Virus record (IMG/VR): IMGVR_UViG_3300005337_000007
Span: 1 to 52,825 of that record
DNA from: a virus
Length of the DNA stretch: 52,825 nucleotides
Direction: 5' to 3' (one strand)
Positions within the stretch are counted from its first letter, which is position 1. The number at the start of each line of letters is the position of its first letter. The translations under genes and the position numbers were made by a program. Shown here piece by piece: positions 25,278 through 33,797 of this stretch. Under the pieces are notes generated by a model. The model made no database searches. It saw nothing but the letters and a program-made list of their open reading frames with translations, and had not been told where the DNA came from.

Positions 25278-26902
25278 GCGCGTCTCCTTGCGGACAGTGG
25301 CTGCCGTCCGCTTTGAATCAGTTTTGGTGTGCCATGCAGCCGCTCACGGCGGTCAATCCATTCAAGCGCATGGGTAATCTCGCGAGGGCCTTCAAACCAC
25401 CCCATGACAACGGCATCGGCTTCATCTGGAGAAAAGCCGAGTTTTGCCTTCACGCCACCCGTTACCTTCCCTTTTGTGTCGTGCTTGACCTTTGGTTCCA
25501 CCTTGATGCCCTGCGGAGTTACCTCGAAGGTCGGAGCGGTCAATCCGGCCAGCAAACGCTGATCTGGCGGCAAGGCGATGGGAGAACCACCCGGCTGGCC
25601 GGGGTCGAGCGCCTCGCGAAATCCCCAATAGGCTGCGCTGCGCTTGTTTGTAAACTTCAGCTTGCCATCCTTTGAGCGGCGCGTCGTACCTTCGGCCCCC
25701 TTATAAGCAACCGTCTCGATCTCGTTATCTTTCAGGTGCTCATACAGCGATCCGCCGTAGCCGCCACCCATGTCGACAACGATCAATGCGTTATCGCGCC
25801 GCTCCGCCAGAACCATGCCTGCCGCAAAAGCGCCTGACTTTTCCTGTGGTATCTGCTTTCCGGGGACTTTTACAAATTGCGCAAACCATCCGTCATAGCG
25901 GGGAGCAATAACCATCGGGTCATCGCCACCACCAGAACAATCAACACCTATGGAGCACATCGGAACGCCCATAGGAGGCGTTTCCTTCCATCGCGCCATC
26001 GCTGCGCGCACCCAATCAGTAGGGATGCACTGGTTTGCTGCGTCCTTAAGACCTGCGGTAAATTTCCCGTACAGGAGTTGTGAGCGCAATGGCTCCGGCA
26101 GCGATTGAAGTTGTGCGCGGTACTCTGGCGTATTTCGATACGGGTTATCAGTCAGGCTTGCGGGGATGAATGTGTAGGATTTGGCGGTGTACTGTTCGCC
26201 GTCGATGTCGTATGTGCCGGGGCCGTCCACCCACACCATTTTCCCTTCGCCATCCGCCGTTACATACACGGCCCAGCGAAGCTCTCCTGGCGTCGCAGGA
26301 TTGGGGAATTTGTCATCCAGCCATGGAGCAAACCAGCGCAACAACCAGAGGCCATCGGTTGTCCGTGGCGGATTTGATCCGATGACAACCCTTGTTCTCT
26401 TTCCCGGCGCTGCACGCAGCCATGCAATGATGGATGCGACTTGCGACTCCAGGAATTCGCCGCCTTCATCGAAGGCCATGTAATCGCGCTCACGACCAGC
26501 ATGATCCTGCCAGCTATCAGGATCTTTCATGCCGCCAAGCTTCAGTGTTTTCCCATCCGGCCATGTCCATTCAAGGTCTTGACCGTTGAAGCTTGCGGCA
26601 TCGCCGATGATCTTCTTACCTTCCTTTTCGAGGCCATCGGTCTGTGTCCGCTCGCGCCTGAAGATGATCCCGCTGTCGGCTTGATTGACAGCCCATCCAA
26701 GCTCCAGATGCGTCTTCCCGCCGCCAGCCTGTCCGCCGTACAGCATCACGTCTGCTTCCGACATGTACGCTTCCGTCTGCGGCCCAGGATTCGGCACCCA
26801 ACGCATCTTCTTCGTCATGTCCATCACCTGACGAGTCACCTCCCGCCGCTGCTTGTCCGGCATGGCTTCCAGCTTTGAGAGGATTTCGTCGAGGGCGCCC
26901 AT
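25274..26902 (-). CDS. terL: Terminase large subunit
   Basis: 542 residues. ATPase: Walker A GGQAGGGKT at 56-64, Walker B YMAFDEGG with D145/E146, and the GSNPP coupling motif at about 175. Nuclease (RNase H fold): D321 in SIGVDCSGGGDD, D377 in ALIVVDMGG, and an acidic pair near 503-506 (FSPDEADAV). It packages DNA into the procapsid and cuts it. Confidence 0.95.
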   Translation of the reverse strand: MGALDEILSKLEAMPDKQRREVTRQVMDMTKKMRWVPNPGPQTEAYMSEADVMLYGGQAGGGKTHLELGWAVNQADSGIIFRRERTQTDGLEKEGKKIIGDAASFNGQDLEWTWPDGKTLKLGGMKDPDSWQDHAGRERDYMAFDEGGEFLESQVASIIAWLRAAPGKRTRVVIGSNPPRTTDGLWLLRWFAPWLDDKFPNPATPGELRWAVYVTADGEGKMVWVDGPGTYDIDGEQYTAKSYTFIPASLTDNPYRNTPEYRAQLQSLPEPLRSQLLYGKFTAGLKDAANQCIPTDWVRAAMARWKETPPMGVPMCSIGVDCSGGGDDPMVIAPRYDGWFAQFVKVPGKQIPQEKSGAFAAGMVLAERRDNALIVVDMGGGYGGSLYEHLKDNEIETVAYKGAEGTTRRSKDGKLKFTNKRSAAYWGFREALDPGQPGGSPIALPPDQRLLAGLTAPTFEVTPQGIKVEPKVKHDTKGKVTGGVKAKLGFSPDEADAVVMGWFEGPREITHALEWIDRRERLHGTPKLIQSGRQPLSARRRA

Positions 26903-26904
26903 GG

Positions 26905-27684
26905 TCAGTCTTTGTCTTCCCGACGCAATGCGCGAACTTCATTGCCGGTCTTGCCCAGCGTCGGCTCGATGAACGACTGATGCGCAACCCATGTCTTCAC
27001 CATGTAGTCGAGATCATCAATCGCCCCGGAAATGAATAGGGATTCGTCGCGCGCCTGTGCCGCACGCTGCTCTGCAGCCTGCTTGCGCGCCAGCAGTTCG
27101 TTTCTGCGAGCGGTGAGCTTGATCATCATTGGCGTTGTTTCTGATACGCCATAGAAGTAAGCCGGTTGTAAAAGATCAGACTCGGGCGGAACGATGACCT
27201 TGATACCTCGTTGAATCGCAAGCGTGATGAAGTACTGACAGCCTGCGCGCTGATAGCCATACTCTTCGGCGGCAGACATATCCACGCCCCACAGACCAAT
27301 CTCCGTAACACCCGGCGTTTCGAGCGCCATTGCAAACATCCACGACAGCGAACTGGTCATGAAGAACGGGCCATACTTGTCGATCATTTCGCGCATCGGA
27401 TAGACCGCTGCGGTCGGCAACTCAGGCGGAGCGGGATCAGCAACGAATACCGGCCCCTTGAATCGCGTCAGAAATTCCACGTACTCCGGCGAGAACCACG
27501 CTTGCCCAGTGCCGACATGACCGGGAATCTGCGGCTCCCATCTGTGCATCTCAAACCACGCATGTGCATATGGTCCAGCCACGCCATACGCGCCAGGCGA
27601 ACAACCCCAGATTTGCCATTCAGGGTCTTTGTACGGAGCAAGCCTGATCGAACTTGGCGCGCTTCCAACGAGTGCGATTTTCAT
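26905..27684 (-). CDS. Glycosyltransferase-like protein, resembles sialyltransferase GT42/Maf folds
   Basis: 259 residues from ATG 27684 with GGAGGAGGGG upstream. A longer frame exists but has no site. KIALVGSAPSS (2-12) followed by IWGCSPG (25-31) is a nucleotide-sugar-type opening like that of GT42 sialyltransferases. FMTSSLSWMFAMAL (108-121), EIGLWGVDMS (128-137) and IKVIVPPESDLLQ (161-173) follow the GT42 order TSG..A.A...I.L.G.D, then C.P.S.L. The tail is a helix. Similar proteins occur in phages without sugar clusters, so the transferase role is a hypothesis, strengthened here by the CMP-sugar cluster upstream. Confidence 0.55.
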   Translation of the reverse strand: MKIALVGSAPSSIRLAPYKDPEWQIWGCSPGAYGVAGPYAHAWFEMHRWEPQIPGHVGTGQAWFSPEYVEFLTRFKGPVFVADPAPPELPTAAVYPMREMIDKYGPFFMTSSLSWMFAMALETPGVTEIGLWGVDMSAAEEYGYQRAGCQYFITLAIQRGIKVIVPPESDLLQPAYFYGVSETTPMMIKLTARRNELLARKQAAEQRAAQARDESLFISGAIDDLDYMVKTWVAHQSFIEPTLGKTGNEVRALRREDKD

Positions 27685-27710
27685 GCGATATACCCCTCCT
27701 CCAGGGCTGA

Positions 27711-28184
27711 TTAAGTCGATGTGGTGTAGCTGACGTTCTGCGCCAGCGCTGTGCTCGAATAGCCAGCACCACCACGAACAGCCCACTGCGAAGTGGTCAC
27801 GCCAACCAATGTGATGGAGCCGCCCGGGCCAAGCAGATTGATCAGCGCCTTGGTCGAGCCGTCCGAGGCGGACACAATCGATTCCCCGGATTGACACAAG
27901 AACTGTTGCGATCCAGTAGACGTGCAGGCAAGAATCAGCGTCTTCTCAACGCCAACAACCGGGTGGGGCAAGTTGTGCTGTACGGGCCCCTGCGAAGAAG
28001 CCAGTCCGGATACCTTGGTGTAACCGTATGCTGATGCTGTCGTCGCACTGGTTGTTGTAATGTCCTCTACCTGAACCTTGATAGACGGAGGGCCAACGAG
28101 ATAGCCGTCGTTGTCCAAACCTACACGGCGACCGTAGAGGGAAGTTTTGATGCTGCTGCGAAGTGTTTCAAGTAGTGAAGCCAT
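27711..28184 (-). CDS. Ser/Thr-rich putative virion decoration protein
   Basis: 157 residues, no signal peptide, beta character. Short N-terminal helix (LLETLRSSIKTSLYGRR), then a Thr/Ser-rich body (DITTTSATTASAYGYTKVSG) and a hydroxyl-rich C-terminus (SSTALAQNVSYTTST). Lies 26 bases before the glycosyltransferase-like gene. Small proteins of this sort in podovirus late operons are often head fibres or decorations. Family not certain. Confidence 0.6.
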   Translation of the reverse strand: MASLLETLRSSIKTSLYGRRVGLDNDGYLVGPPSIKVQVEDITTTSATTASAYGYTKVSGLASSQGPVQHNLPHPVVGVEKTLILACTSTGSQQFLCQSGESIVSASDGSTKALINLLGPGGSITLVGVTTSQWAVRGGAGYSSTALAQNVSYTTST

Positions 28185-28263
28185 GATGTTCTCCTGTGCT
28201 GTGTGCTATTGATGCGGAGTGGTCCGGTGTGCCGCGCCGGTACGGTTCCCCCTCCCGGATAAA

Positions 28264-28611
28264 CTATTTGCGCCAGCACTCCACCATTACGTAACCACTG
28301 GTCAGCGCAGCCACGGAGAATCCTGTTGACCCACCTGGAATCTGAAACGTTGCGCTGCCCATGACGGGATGATTGACGCCGCTACTTGATGCACTCGATC
28401 CGCTCGATGGGGCGGAGCAGGCTGTGCTGAAAAGATTCGCCATGAAGTTCAGAGCCGCGCCTGCAGTAGTTACGCCGGACAGACGTGCAATCTGCGTATT
28501 CGCAGGCCAGTCCATCGCTTGACCGCTGCTGCCAGCAATCAGCAAGGTGTTGACGGTATCCGGCGGGAGTGGAACGAGGTCTGTGGGGTGGAGTACGCCA
28601 TACGCTCTCAT
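28264..28611 (-). CDS. Ser-rich putative virion decoration protein
   Basis: 115 residues. The opening RAYGVLHPTDLVPLPPDTV, then LLIAGSSGQAMDWP, resembles small phage fibre-like or decoration proteins. A Ser-rich stretch (SAPSSGSSASSSG) lies at about 66-78. The stop is followed by an 80-base gap with no gene. The start overlaps the terS stop (ATGA). Confidence 0.6.
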   Translation of the reverse strand: MRAYGVLHPTDLVPLPPDTVNTLLIAGSSGQAMDWPANTQIARLSGVTTAGAALNFMANLFSTACSAPSSGSSASSSGVNHPVMGSATFQIPGGSTGFSVAALTSGYVMVECWRK

Positions 28612-29285
28612 GATTTTTCCTTATCGATCTGTGCAGCGCCTGCGGTCAGAAGGAATGCCATGCGGCGGGCAGCTTCTATGACTGGCACGCTATCCGGTTG
28701 CGATGGATCGCCATCACGCGTGCCGTCGATGTTGAATGCCTGGCGCTCAAGCGAAATCAAGTTCTTGAGTGTCTCGGACAGGGCTTTGACGTTTCCAACT
28801 CGTGACGGCAACGCCATTGACTTGCTATAAATCTCATTGAGTTTGTCCATGCCCTTTTCATCTGGGCTGAGCATCAATTCGCCGAGTTGTTCATACAGAT
28901 CACGTGAAAGCGTTTGATGATCGAGTTCATCAAGCATCAAATCAACGATGCGCTGCGCCTTTGTGATCTTTGTTCGGTGCCCAAGAACGATCTGCGTGAT
29001 CGCGTGGGCGTTTGCTTCGATGACTTCCTGCTCAGTCGCTTCCTGTTTAGCGTTTAGCGAATCGTTTACAGAGCCGTTTAGGGCGGCATTGTTAAGCTGA
29101 TCCTCAACCCTTGCGCGGATCTTTGCGGACACATCGCGCGTCCAGCCTTTTTCTTTTGCGACCTGAGAAATGCGCCCCTTGCTGACACCGTGTTGCGTTG
29201 CCATTTGAGAAAACGTGAGCACACCCGCGCGGTAGTCGAGTTCGACCGCCTCCCAGTCAACAACGTGCTTTTCTGCTTTGCTCAT
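28608..29285 (-). CDS. terS: Terminase small subunit
   Basis: 225 residues from ATG 29285. A GTG five codons upstream (29300) lies inside a terminator-like hairpin. The N-terminal helix-turn-helix (DYRAGVLTFSQMATQHGVSKGRISQVAKEKGW) is followed by a long helical region (VIEANAHAITQIVLGHRTKI), as expected for the DNA-recognition subunit. It lies three genes before terL. Confidence 0.82.
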   Translation of the reverse strand: MSKAEKHVVDWEAVELDYRAGVLTFSQMATQHGVSKGRISQVAKEKGWTRDVSAKIRARVEDQLNNAALNGSVNDSLNAKQEATEQEVIEANAHAITQIVLGHRTKITKAQRIVDLMLDELDHQTLSRDLYEQLGELMLSPDEKGMDKLNEIYSKSMALPSRVGNVKALSETLKNLISLERQAFNIDGTRDGDPSQPDSVPVIEAARRMAFLLTAGAAQIDKEKS

Positions 29286-29287
29286 GG

Positions 29288-29318
29288 AAAAAAGGGCCAC
29301 GCCTCACGGTCATGGCCC
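29288..29318 (-). terminator. Intrinsic terminator directly in front of terS
   Basis: On the minus strand GGGCCATG pairs with CGTGGCCC (8 bp, one wobble) around a 9-base loop. TTTTTT follows and then, two bases later, the terS ATG. A terminator between the early and late genes is what an antitermination-controlled late operon needs. Confidence 0.75.
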
Positions 29319-29448
29319 AAAACGGGAACGGAGATGGAGACAACGATTTGATTCTGCGTTTTGCGCCACGAAAAATCTTGCCATTCGCAAGCGTGGAATC
29401 AATGTTGTTATGGATGGATGTTGTTACAAGCTTCTTGCGTCGAATGGT
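29319..29448 (-). promoter_or_regulatory. Gap upstream of terS, candidate late control region
   Basis: No gene is seen here. It holds the 17-bp motif GAATGGCAAGATTTTTC at 29370-29386 (minus strand), which recurs upstream of the capsid gene. A weak promoter-like pair (TTGATT, 17 bases, AAGATT) overlaps it. With the terminator that follows, this is the best candidate for the late switch. Confidence 0.45.
29370..29386 (-). repeat. 17-bp motif upstream of terS (copy 1)
   Basis: Identical on the minus strand to 21310-21326. The flanks differ, so the match is confined to the motif. Confidence 0.75.
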
Positions 29449-29643
29449 CTACGTCGACCTGATCACGCTCCTGTAAATCTCCAGGAGCGCCTCCCCTTTC
29501 GAGTGCGACGGCTCACAAATAGCCTGCTGCCAGTTGCCGATCGTTCTTCGCGATACCCCCAATTCCCGCGCTTGCTGGCCGTGATCCATCCCGGCACGCT
29601 GTAGTTGAGTAATGACGCGGAACCAATCGACTGCTGGTGTCAT
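29449..29643 (-). CDS. Small helix-turn-helix regulator before the late genes
   Basis: 64 residues with a clear HTH: MDHGQQARELGVSRRTIGNW at about 19-38. The start overlaps the pseI stop (ATGA), so it is expressed with the sugar cluster. Its position immediately before the terminator and terS makes it a candidate late-gene regulator. Confidence 0.75.
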   Translation of the reverse strand: MTPAVDWFRVITQLQRAGMDHGQQARELGVSRRTIGNWQQAICEPSHSKGEALLEIYRSVIRST

Positions 29644-30662
29644 GACAGCATTTCTCCTTTCAGAGGCTCCCCGCGCTTTGCGTTACGGTTAATACGCGCT
29701 CCGATGATTTCGCCCGTCATTGACGGAGGAAGGCCGAGCGCGGGGCGTGCAGTGCATAGATGCTGCTCAGTGATGACTTCTCCGGCTTCGATGTCCTTGC
29801 ATATCCAGATTGAACGGCGTAATGCGGTTGATTCGTTTGGTCCGGGGCCGTATTTGATCTTGCCTATGGCCGCTGCCGCTCTTCGGCATTCAATCACCAT
29901 CTGCTTGAATTCAGCAGGCTCCATGCTGAAACCAGCGTCTGGTCCACCATCAGCACGGGACAGGGTTAAATGCTTTTCGATAATTGATGCGCCAAAGGCG
30001 GCGGCAGCGACGGCCACACCTACTCCAGGGGAGTGATCAGACAGCCCGAATTTGACATCACCGCGCGAGTCAAACCAGCGCAAACCCTGCATTGCAGCCA
30101 AATTCGCGTCTTCCGCGCTGGACGGGTATGCTGAAACGCATCTCAGCAATGTCACGTCATTCCAGATGGTTGAGCGGAACGGATTCCGGTCGCCCTCACG
30201 TGCGGCGGAGAGTGCATCGCAAATTTCCACCCCCATAGCCATGCCTGTAGATAGAATAATTGGCTTCGCTTTCCTCGCCACATACCGAATCAATGGGATG
30301 TCGGTAAGCTCGAAACTGGCGATTTTGTACCGTGGGCAGTTGAGTGTTTCGAGAAAATCCACCGATTCCCGATCAAACGGCGCACTGAAGCACTCTATGC
30401 CCCGTTCTTTTGCTCGATCAAAGATGGGTTTGTGCCACTCCCACGGCAACCATGCTTCACGGTATAGATCAACCAGTTTTCTGCCCTTCCATGACCCGGA
30501 ATCCAGTGTGTAGTCATGGTCAATACACATCGTATCCGGCGTCCATGTCTGGAGTTTTACGGCATCTGCTCCAGAATCTGCGGCAGCATCCACAATAGCC
30601 AGTGCGCGCTCAAGACCGCCGAGATGGTTTGCCGACATTTCAGCAACGATAAAAGGATTCAT
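29640..30662 (-). CDS. pseI: Pseudaminic acid synthase-like (NeuB/PseI family)
   Basis: 340 residues, full length for the family. Phosphoenolpyruvate-dependent condensation barrel: PFIVAEMSANH at the start, GADAVKLQTWTPDTM, WKGRKLVDLYREAWLPWEWH and KPIFDRAKERGIECFSAPFD. IEKHLTLSRADGGPDAGFSM is the PseI rather than sialic-acid version. The C-terminal SAF domain (RRSIWICKDIEAGEVITEQH) is intact. It joins a 6-deoxy-diacetamido hexose to PEP, giving pseudaminic acid or a close relative, in the cytoplasm. Start overlaps the GNAT stop (ATGA). Signature residues suggest an active enzyme. Confidence 0.9.
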   Translation of the reverse strand: MNPFIVAEMSANHLGGLERALAIVDAAADSGADAVKLQTWTPDTMCIDHDYTLDSGSWKGRKLVDLYREAWLPWEWHKPIFDRAKERGIECFSAPFDRESVDFLETLNCPRYKIASFELTDIPLIRYVARKAKPIILSTGMAMGVEICDALSAAREGDRNPFRSTIWNDVTLLRCVSAYPSSAEDANLAAMQGLRWFDSRGDVKFGLSDHSPGVGVAVAAAAFGASIIEKHLTLSRADGGPDAGFSMEPAEFKQMVIECRRAAAAIGKIKYGPGPNESTALRRSIWICKDIEAGEVITEQHLCTARPALGLPPSMTGEIIGARINRNAKRGEPLKGEMLS

Positions 30663-31063
30663 GATTGCATCTCGTAGGTATTCTGAATGTGGCGAGCGCC
30701 AAGCTTGGCAAACAGATCGATGCTTTTCTGGTTCGCCGGGTTGATATTCGCAAGGAACTTGCCGGGATGTTTTTTCATCAAAAGCCGAATTGCCTTGGTT
30801 GCATACCCATTGCCGCGACGCTCGTTAAAAATGCCGATACCAATTTCACGTTGGTGCGATAGATAGATGGCGCCCACCCAAAATCCGCCAACCTCGATCA
30901 TGTACCAAGCCAGATATGGTCTAGATAGAACAAAACTAGCGTGAGAAATCTTGTCCGGTATGATCTTGTGGCTGATCGACTCTTCCGGTCTGCGCTCGGC
31001 CAGCAGGCTCAAGAGTGAAGCGGTTGAATGCGGAAGTCTGTCGTACACGTCAACGAGTTTCAT
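30659..31063 (-). CDS. GNAT N-acetyltransferase of the sugar cluster (PseH-like role)
   Basis: 134 residues from ATG 31063 overlapping the hisF-like stop, with GGGAGGTG upstream. GNAT core: FWVGAIYLSHQREIGIGIFN, the acetyl-CoA loop RRGNGYATKAI, and NPANQKSIDLFAKLGARHI. Placed next to pseI it probably acetylates the 4-amino group of the sugar nucleotide (PseH role). Which position it acts on cannot be read from sequence. Confidence 0.75.
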   Translation of the reverse strand: MKLVDVYDRLPHSTASLLSLLAERRPEESISHKIIPDKISHASFVLSRPYLAWYMIEVGGFWVGAIYLSHQREIGIGIFNERRGNGYATKAIRLLMKKHPGKFLANINPANQKSIDLFAKLGARHIQNTYEMQS

Positions 31064-31803
31064 GTCCGCACCTCCCATCCTTTGGCCTTCAAGTATTCCG
31101 CCGCACCCCTTGGTGTGCAGTCAGTGAATTGAAACAATGCGCCAGCCGCTACCGCAGAAGCGCCCGCCTTCAGGGCGCGGTGCATATCTTCATAACCAGA
31201 GCATCCGCCTGAAGCAATAACGGGGATGTCTACAGCATCAGATACGGCCTTGATCGCATCAATGTCATACCCTTGCATGGTGCCGTCGCGCTCAACACTG
31301 GAAAGCAGAACCTCTCCAGCGCCCTGCCTTTCCATGTTCTTGATGTGACCAATCAGCCCCTCCTTCCTGAAAACATCGTGACCGCACATCCCAACCACTC
31401 GCGGCCCAAGATAATCAACCGATACACAGATTGCTTGTCTTCCGAACTTCTGTGAGGCTTCGCGAATCAATTCAGGATTTTCAATCGCAGCCGTACAAAT
31501 AGCCACCTTATCCGCCCCCGCATTCAGCAGCCCCCGCACATCCTCAACAGAGCGAACCCCGCCGCCCACTGTGATGGGCACGAAAAAATCCTTCGTCAGT
31601 TGCTCCACCATCTTGAAATCGGGGCCGCGTCCTTCCGGGGTGGCTGCAATATCGAGATAAATCAATTCGTCCACACCACGGGCAGCATGAATACGCATTG
31701 CCTGCTGGGCTACACCAACAGAGCGCCATGAGTTGTATCGCTCGCCCTTTACAAGGGTGTGGCCGCGCTGCAGGAGTGTTGGAATAACGCGTTTAGCCAG
31801 CAT
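31060..31803 (-). CDS. HisF-like cyclase subunit paired with sugar amidotransferase
   Basis: 247 residues. A beta/alpha barrel of the HisF family: [75 protein letters not shown]. In O-antigen clusters HisF2 with HisH2 and a WbpG amidotransferase installs an acetamidino group on a sugar. Here the gene overlaps the amidotransferase gene by 11 bases, which argues for the same role rather than histidine synthesis. No HisH partner is encoded nearby. Confidence 0.85.
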   Translation of the reverse strand: MLAKRVIPTLLQRGHTLVKGERYNSWRSVGVAQQAMRIHAARGVDELIYLDIAATPEGRGPDFKMVEQLTKDFFVPITVGGGVRSVEDVRGLLNAGADKVAICTAAIENPELIREASQKFGRQAICVSVDYLGPRVVGMCGHDVFRKEGLIGHIKNMERQGAGEVLLSSVERDGTMQGYDIDAIKAVSDAVDIPVIASGGCSGYEDMHRALKAGASAVAAGALFQFTDCTPRGAAEYLKAKGWEVRT

Positions 31804-32839
31804 GGATGCTCCGGTTTTTGAATCGTTCTTCAATTTCCCGAAAGCGCGGCATTGTTATTCCAATCCGGTCAAGAACATCATTCACATGCACCCCTGCATA
31901 CTGGTGCGGGAAAAGATGGTCTTGCGCATCCACAAACGCCATTGCATGGTTTCTACTGATCAGGCCAGCCCGAACATCAACACTGATCTGAGCGCAGCCG
32001 CGACCATAGCCATATTTAAGAAACCCGAACCAGTCATGGAGGCCTGTTTGCGCGTTATCCAGATTCTCGAACCCCCACCGGTTACCCGGAGTAGGAAGCG
32101 CCAATTTCATCCCGGCTTTTTGCGCAACCTCTGCATTTCGACGTGAATTCCACTCAATGTATTGGCCGAGGAAATGCGCCTCGATACCAAGGCTTGTTAC
32201 ATCGATTGGCGCATAGTCCTGCATGTCCTTTTCGGTAATCCCCTCCAGACCAATGAAGTCGGCGGGCCGAAGTCCGAGAAAGCCGCCGAACTCACTGACC
32301 CAGCGGCGCGTCATCTGCTTTGCATCTTCGCTTCCCATTGGACCGCCGTACTGATCCTGCGGGTTCTCCCCATAAAACAACAGATTGATTCCGAGATCCC
32401 GCGCAACTTTGAATGGCGTCGTAAAAATAGCGCAGTGCTCAGGCCAGCTAATATCTCCCACCATCTCAAGCCCCAGCCGGTTCAGCTTGGCGCGCACAGT
32501 CATGTTGGGTACAACCTCAATTGTTCTGGCATACCGGGAAAGATTGTCGATATTCTTTCGGCCAATCTCTGTCAGGTGACAAGTTCTTGCGGTAACCACA
32601 GTCACATCAGCGCCCAACTCTTGCAGCGTAATGACCTGATAGGTGGAGTCCTTACCCCCTGAACTTGGGACAATGCAGCGCCCATCATGGCGATCCAGCA
32701 GGGCCAATAGTTCAGTCTTGCGCGCATCCCAATCAATCGTCGGGCGTCTCTTATACGATACGCAGGCTGAACATTCGCCATCAATAAACGGAGTGTCTGG
32801 CCGGGTATCTGGCATGCAGCAGGTTTTGCAGCGGATCAT
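31793..32839 (-). CDS. N-acetyl sugar amidotransferase (PseA/WbpG family)
   Basis: 348 residues. Cysteine pairs at the N-terminus (CKTCC, CSAC) can bind zinc. The PP-loop SSGGKDS at 59-65 activates the substrate with ATP. Then LNRLGLEMVGDISWPEHC, YGENPQDQYGG and the tail HVNDVLDRIGITMPRF follow. Family members turn an N-acetyl group into acetamidino on nonulosonic acids or O-antigen sugars, with ammonia supplied by a partner. Overlaps both neighbours. Confidence 0.87.
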   Translation of the reverse strand: MIRCKTCCMPDTRPDTPFIDGECSACVSYKRRPTIDWDARKTELLALLDRHDGRCIVPSSGGKDSTYQVITLQELGADVTVVTARTCHLTEIGRKNIDNLSRYARTIEVVPNMTVRAKLNRLGLEMVGDISWPEHCAIFTTPFKVARDLGINLLFYGENPQDQYGGPMGSEDAKQMTRRWVSEFGGFLGLRPADFIGLEGITEKDMQDYAPIDVTSLGIEAHFLGQYIEWNSRRNAEVAQKAGMKLALPTPGNRWGFENLDNAQTGLHDWFGFLKYGYGRGCAQISVDVRAGLISRNHAMAFVDAQDHLFPHQYAGVHVNDVLDRIGITMPRFREIEERFKNRSIHAG

Positions 32840-33237
32840 TTCTTTTTTCCCATGGGGCCAGTGTCGTAGTGATACATGCTGTAATAATCATCCCCATTCA
32901 AAACGCGAGTGTTTCCCGGCTCGTAATCGTGCCCCACAAATATCATGCGCGCCGGAACCCACTTACGATTACCAATCTTGTAGGCAGGCTCAATAACAAG
33001 ATAGATGAAACGTGGGGCTGTGCATCCACTATCCGCTATGGTGATTTTGTCTCCAACGGATAGCCCGCCGTACCACGTAATTACATAACGACTGAGAAAG
33101 CCTCGATACAACATCTGGAACCGCAACAATGGCGATGCATTTCTCCACTGATAGTCTTGCAAGTACGCGCAGGCGGATTTGCGTGAGCGAATAGCATACA
33201 TAGCGAGGATGATTGCCTTAATGTGATGCTGGATCAT
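32836..33237 (-). CDS. Unknown protein of the sugar cluster
   Basis: 133 residues from ATG 33237 with GGAG upstream. Basic, aromatic-rich (FQMLYRGFLSRYVITWYGG; DDYYSMYHYD). The middle (GLSVGDKITIAD, RFIYLVIEP, VPARMIFVGHDYEPG) looks beta-rich. No signal peptide. Located between methylase and amidotransferase and overlapping the latter. Not recognised; it could be a phage protein carried inside the cluster or a new pathway partner. Confidence 0.6.
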   Translation of the reverse strand: MIQHHIKAIILAMYAIRSRKSACAYLQDYQWRNASPLLRFQMLYRGFLSRYVITWYGGLSVGDKITIADSGCTAPRFIYLVIEPAYKIGNRKWVPARMIFVGHDYEPGNTRVLNGDDYYSMYHYDTGPMGKKK

Positions 33238-33239
33238 GG

Positions 33240-33797
33240 TTATTTCTCCAGAAGCCAAGCCGTGCAACGGTCGAACGCCGGACCGGAATCCCACTCCTTA
33301 ACAAGATTCAGCCCCATGTCCTGATACAGTTTTCCGAATGGGCGACGCCAGAGTTTCCCCGTATGGCCGCGATATTCAATTTCTTCTTCTTTATCTGCCT
33401 CATATTCAATTGCCAGAACATAGCGGTAGCTGGCGTCTACAATGCTTCTCATTGTTTCAGCCAAGTATTCAGGGGCCACGTGAATCAAGACGCCGGAAGT
33501 AAAAATCATCTCCGACGGGCATATTTCCCTGCCAACAAACGCACGCAAACCGGCAGATCGCGCCTGCGCAACGGCACTTTCGTTCAGGTCGTTACCAGAC
33601 AACTGCACATCTGGATATGGACTACGGATTGCAGACAGGTTCCACCCAGCATTACAGCCAACCTCATGCACAGAGCGAGCGCCGGTTGTGCCAATCACAT
33701 CCGCCCAGAATGGAATACGCGCCGTCCAGTCAACCTGATTTCGCCTCAAATAATCGTTGCCGAAGTCTCCACTCCAAAACCGCTCCTGCTCGTTCAT
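33240..33797 (-). CDS. Pseudaminic-acid-biosynthesis-associated methylase
   Basis: 185 residues from ATG 33797, overlapping the pseF stop. MNEQERFWSGDFGNDYLRRN matches the signature opening of the methylase family found in pseudaminic acid loci. The SAM site is VHEVGCNAGWNLSAI. GNDLNESAVAQAR and FTSGVLIHVAPEYL follow, typical class I methyltransferase elements. It probably O- or N-methylates the sugar or its precursor. The exact reaction is unknown for the family. Confidence 0.85.
   Translation of the reverse strand: MNEQERFWSGDFGNDYLRRNQVDWTARIPFWADVIGTTGARSVHEVGCNAGWNLSAIRSPYPDVQLSGNDLNESAVAQARSAGLRAFVGREICPSEMIFTSGVLIHVAPEYLAETMRSIVDASYRYVLAIEYEADKEEEIEYRGHTGKLWRRPFGKLYQDMGLNLVKEWDSGPAFDRCTAWLLEK

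Noticed and set aside
26905-27897. A 330-residue version of the glycosyltransferase-like protein
   Set aside because: The first 71 residues overlap the preceding gene out of frame, while ATG 27684 has a very strong ribosome site.
29340-29400. Sigma-54 promoter in the 17-bp motif (TGGCA)
   Set aside because: The GC element at the required distance is missing in both copies.
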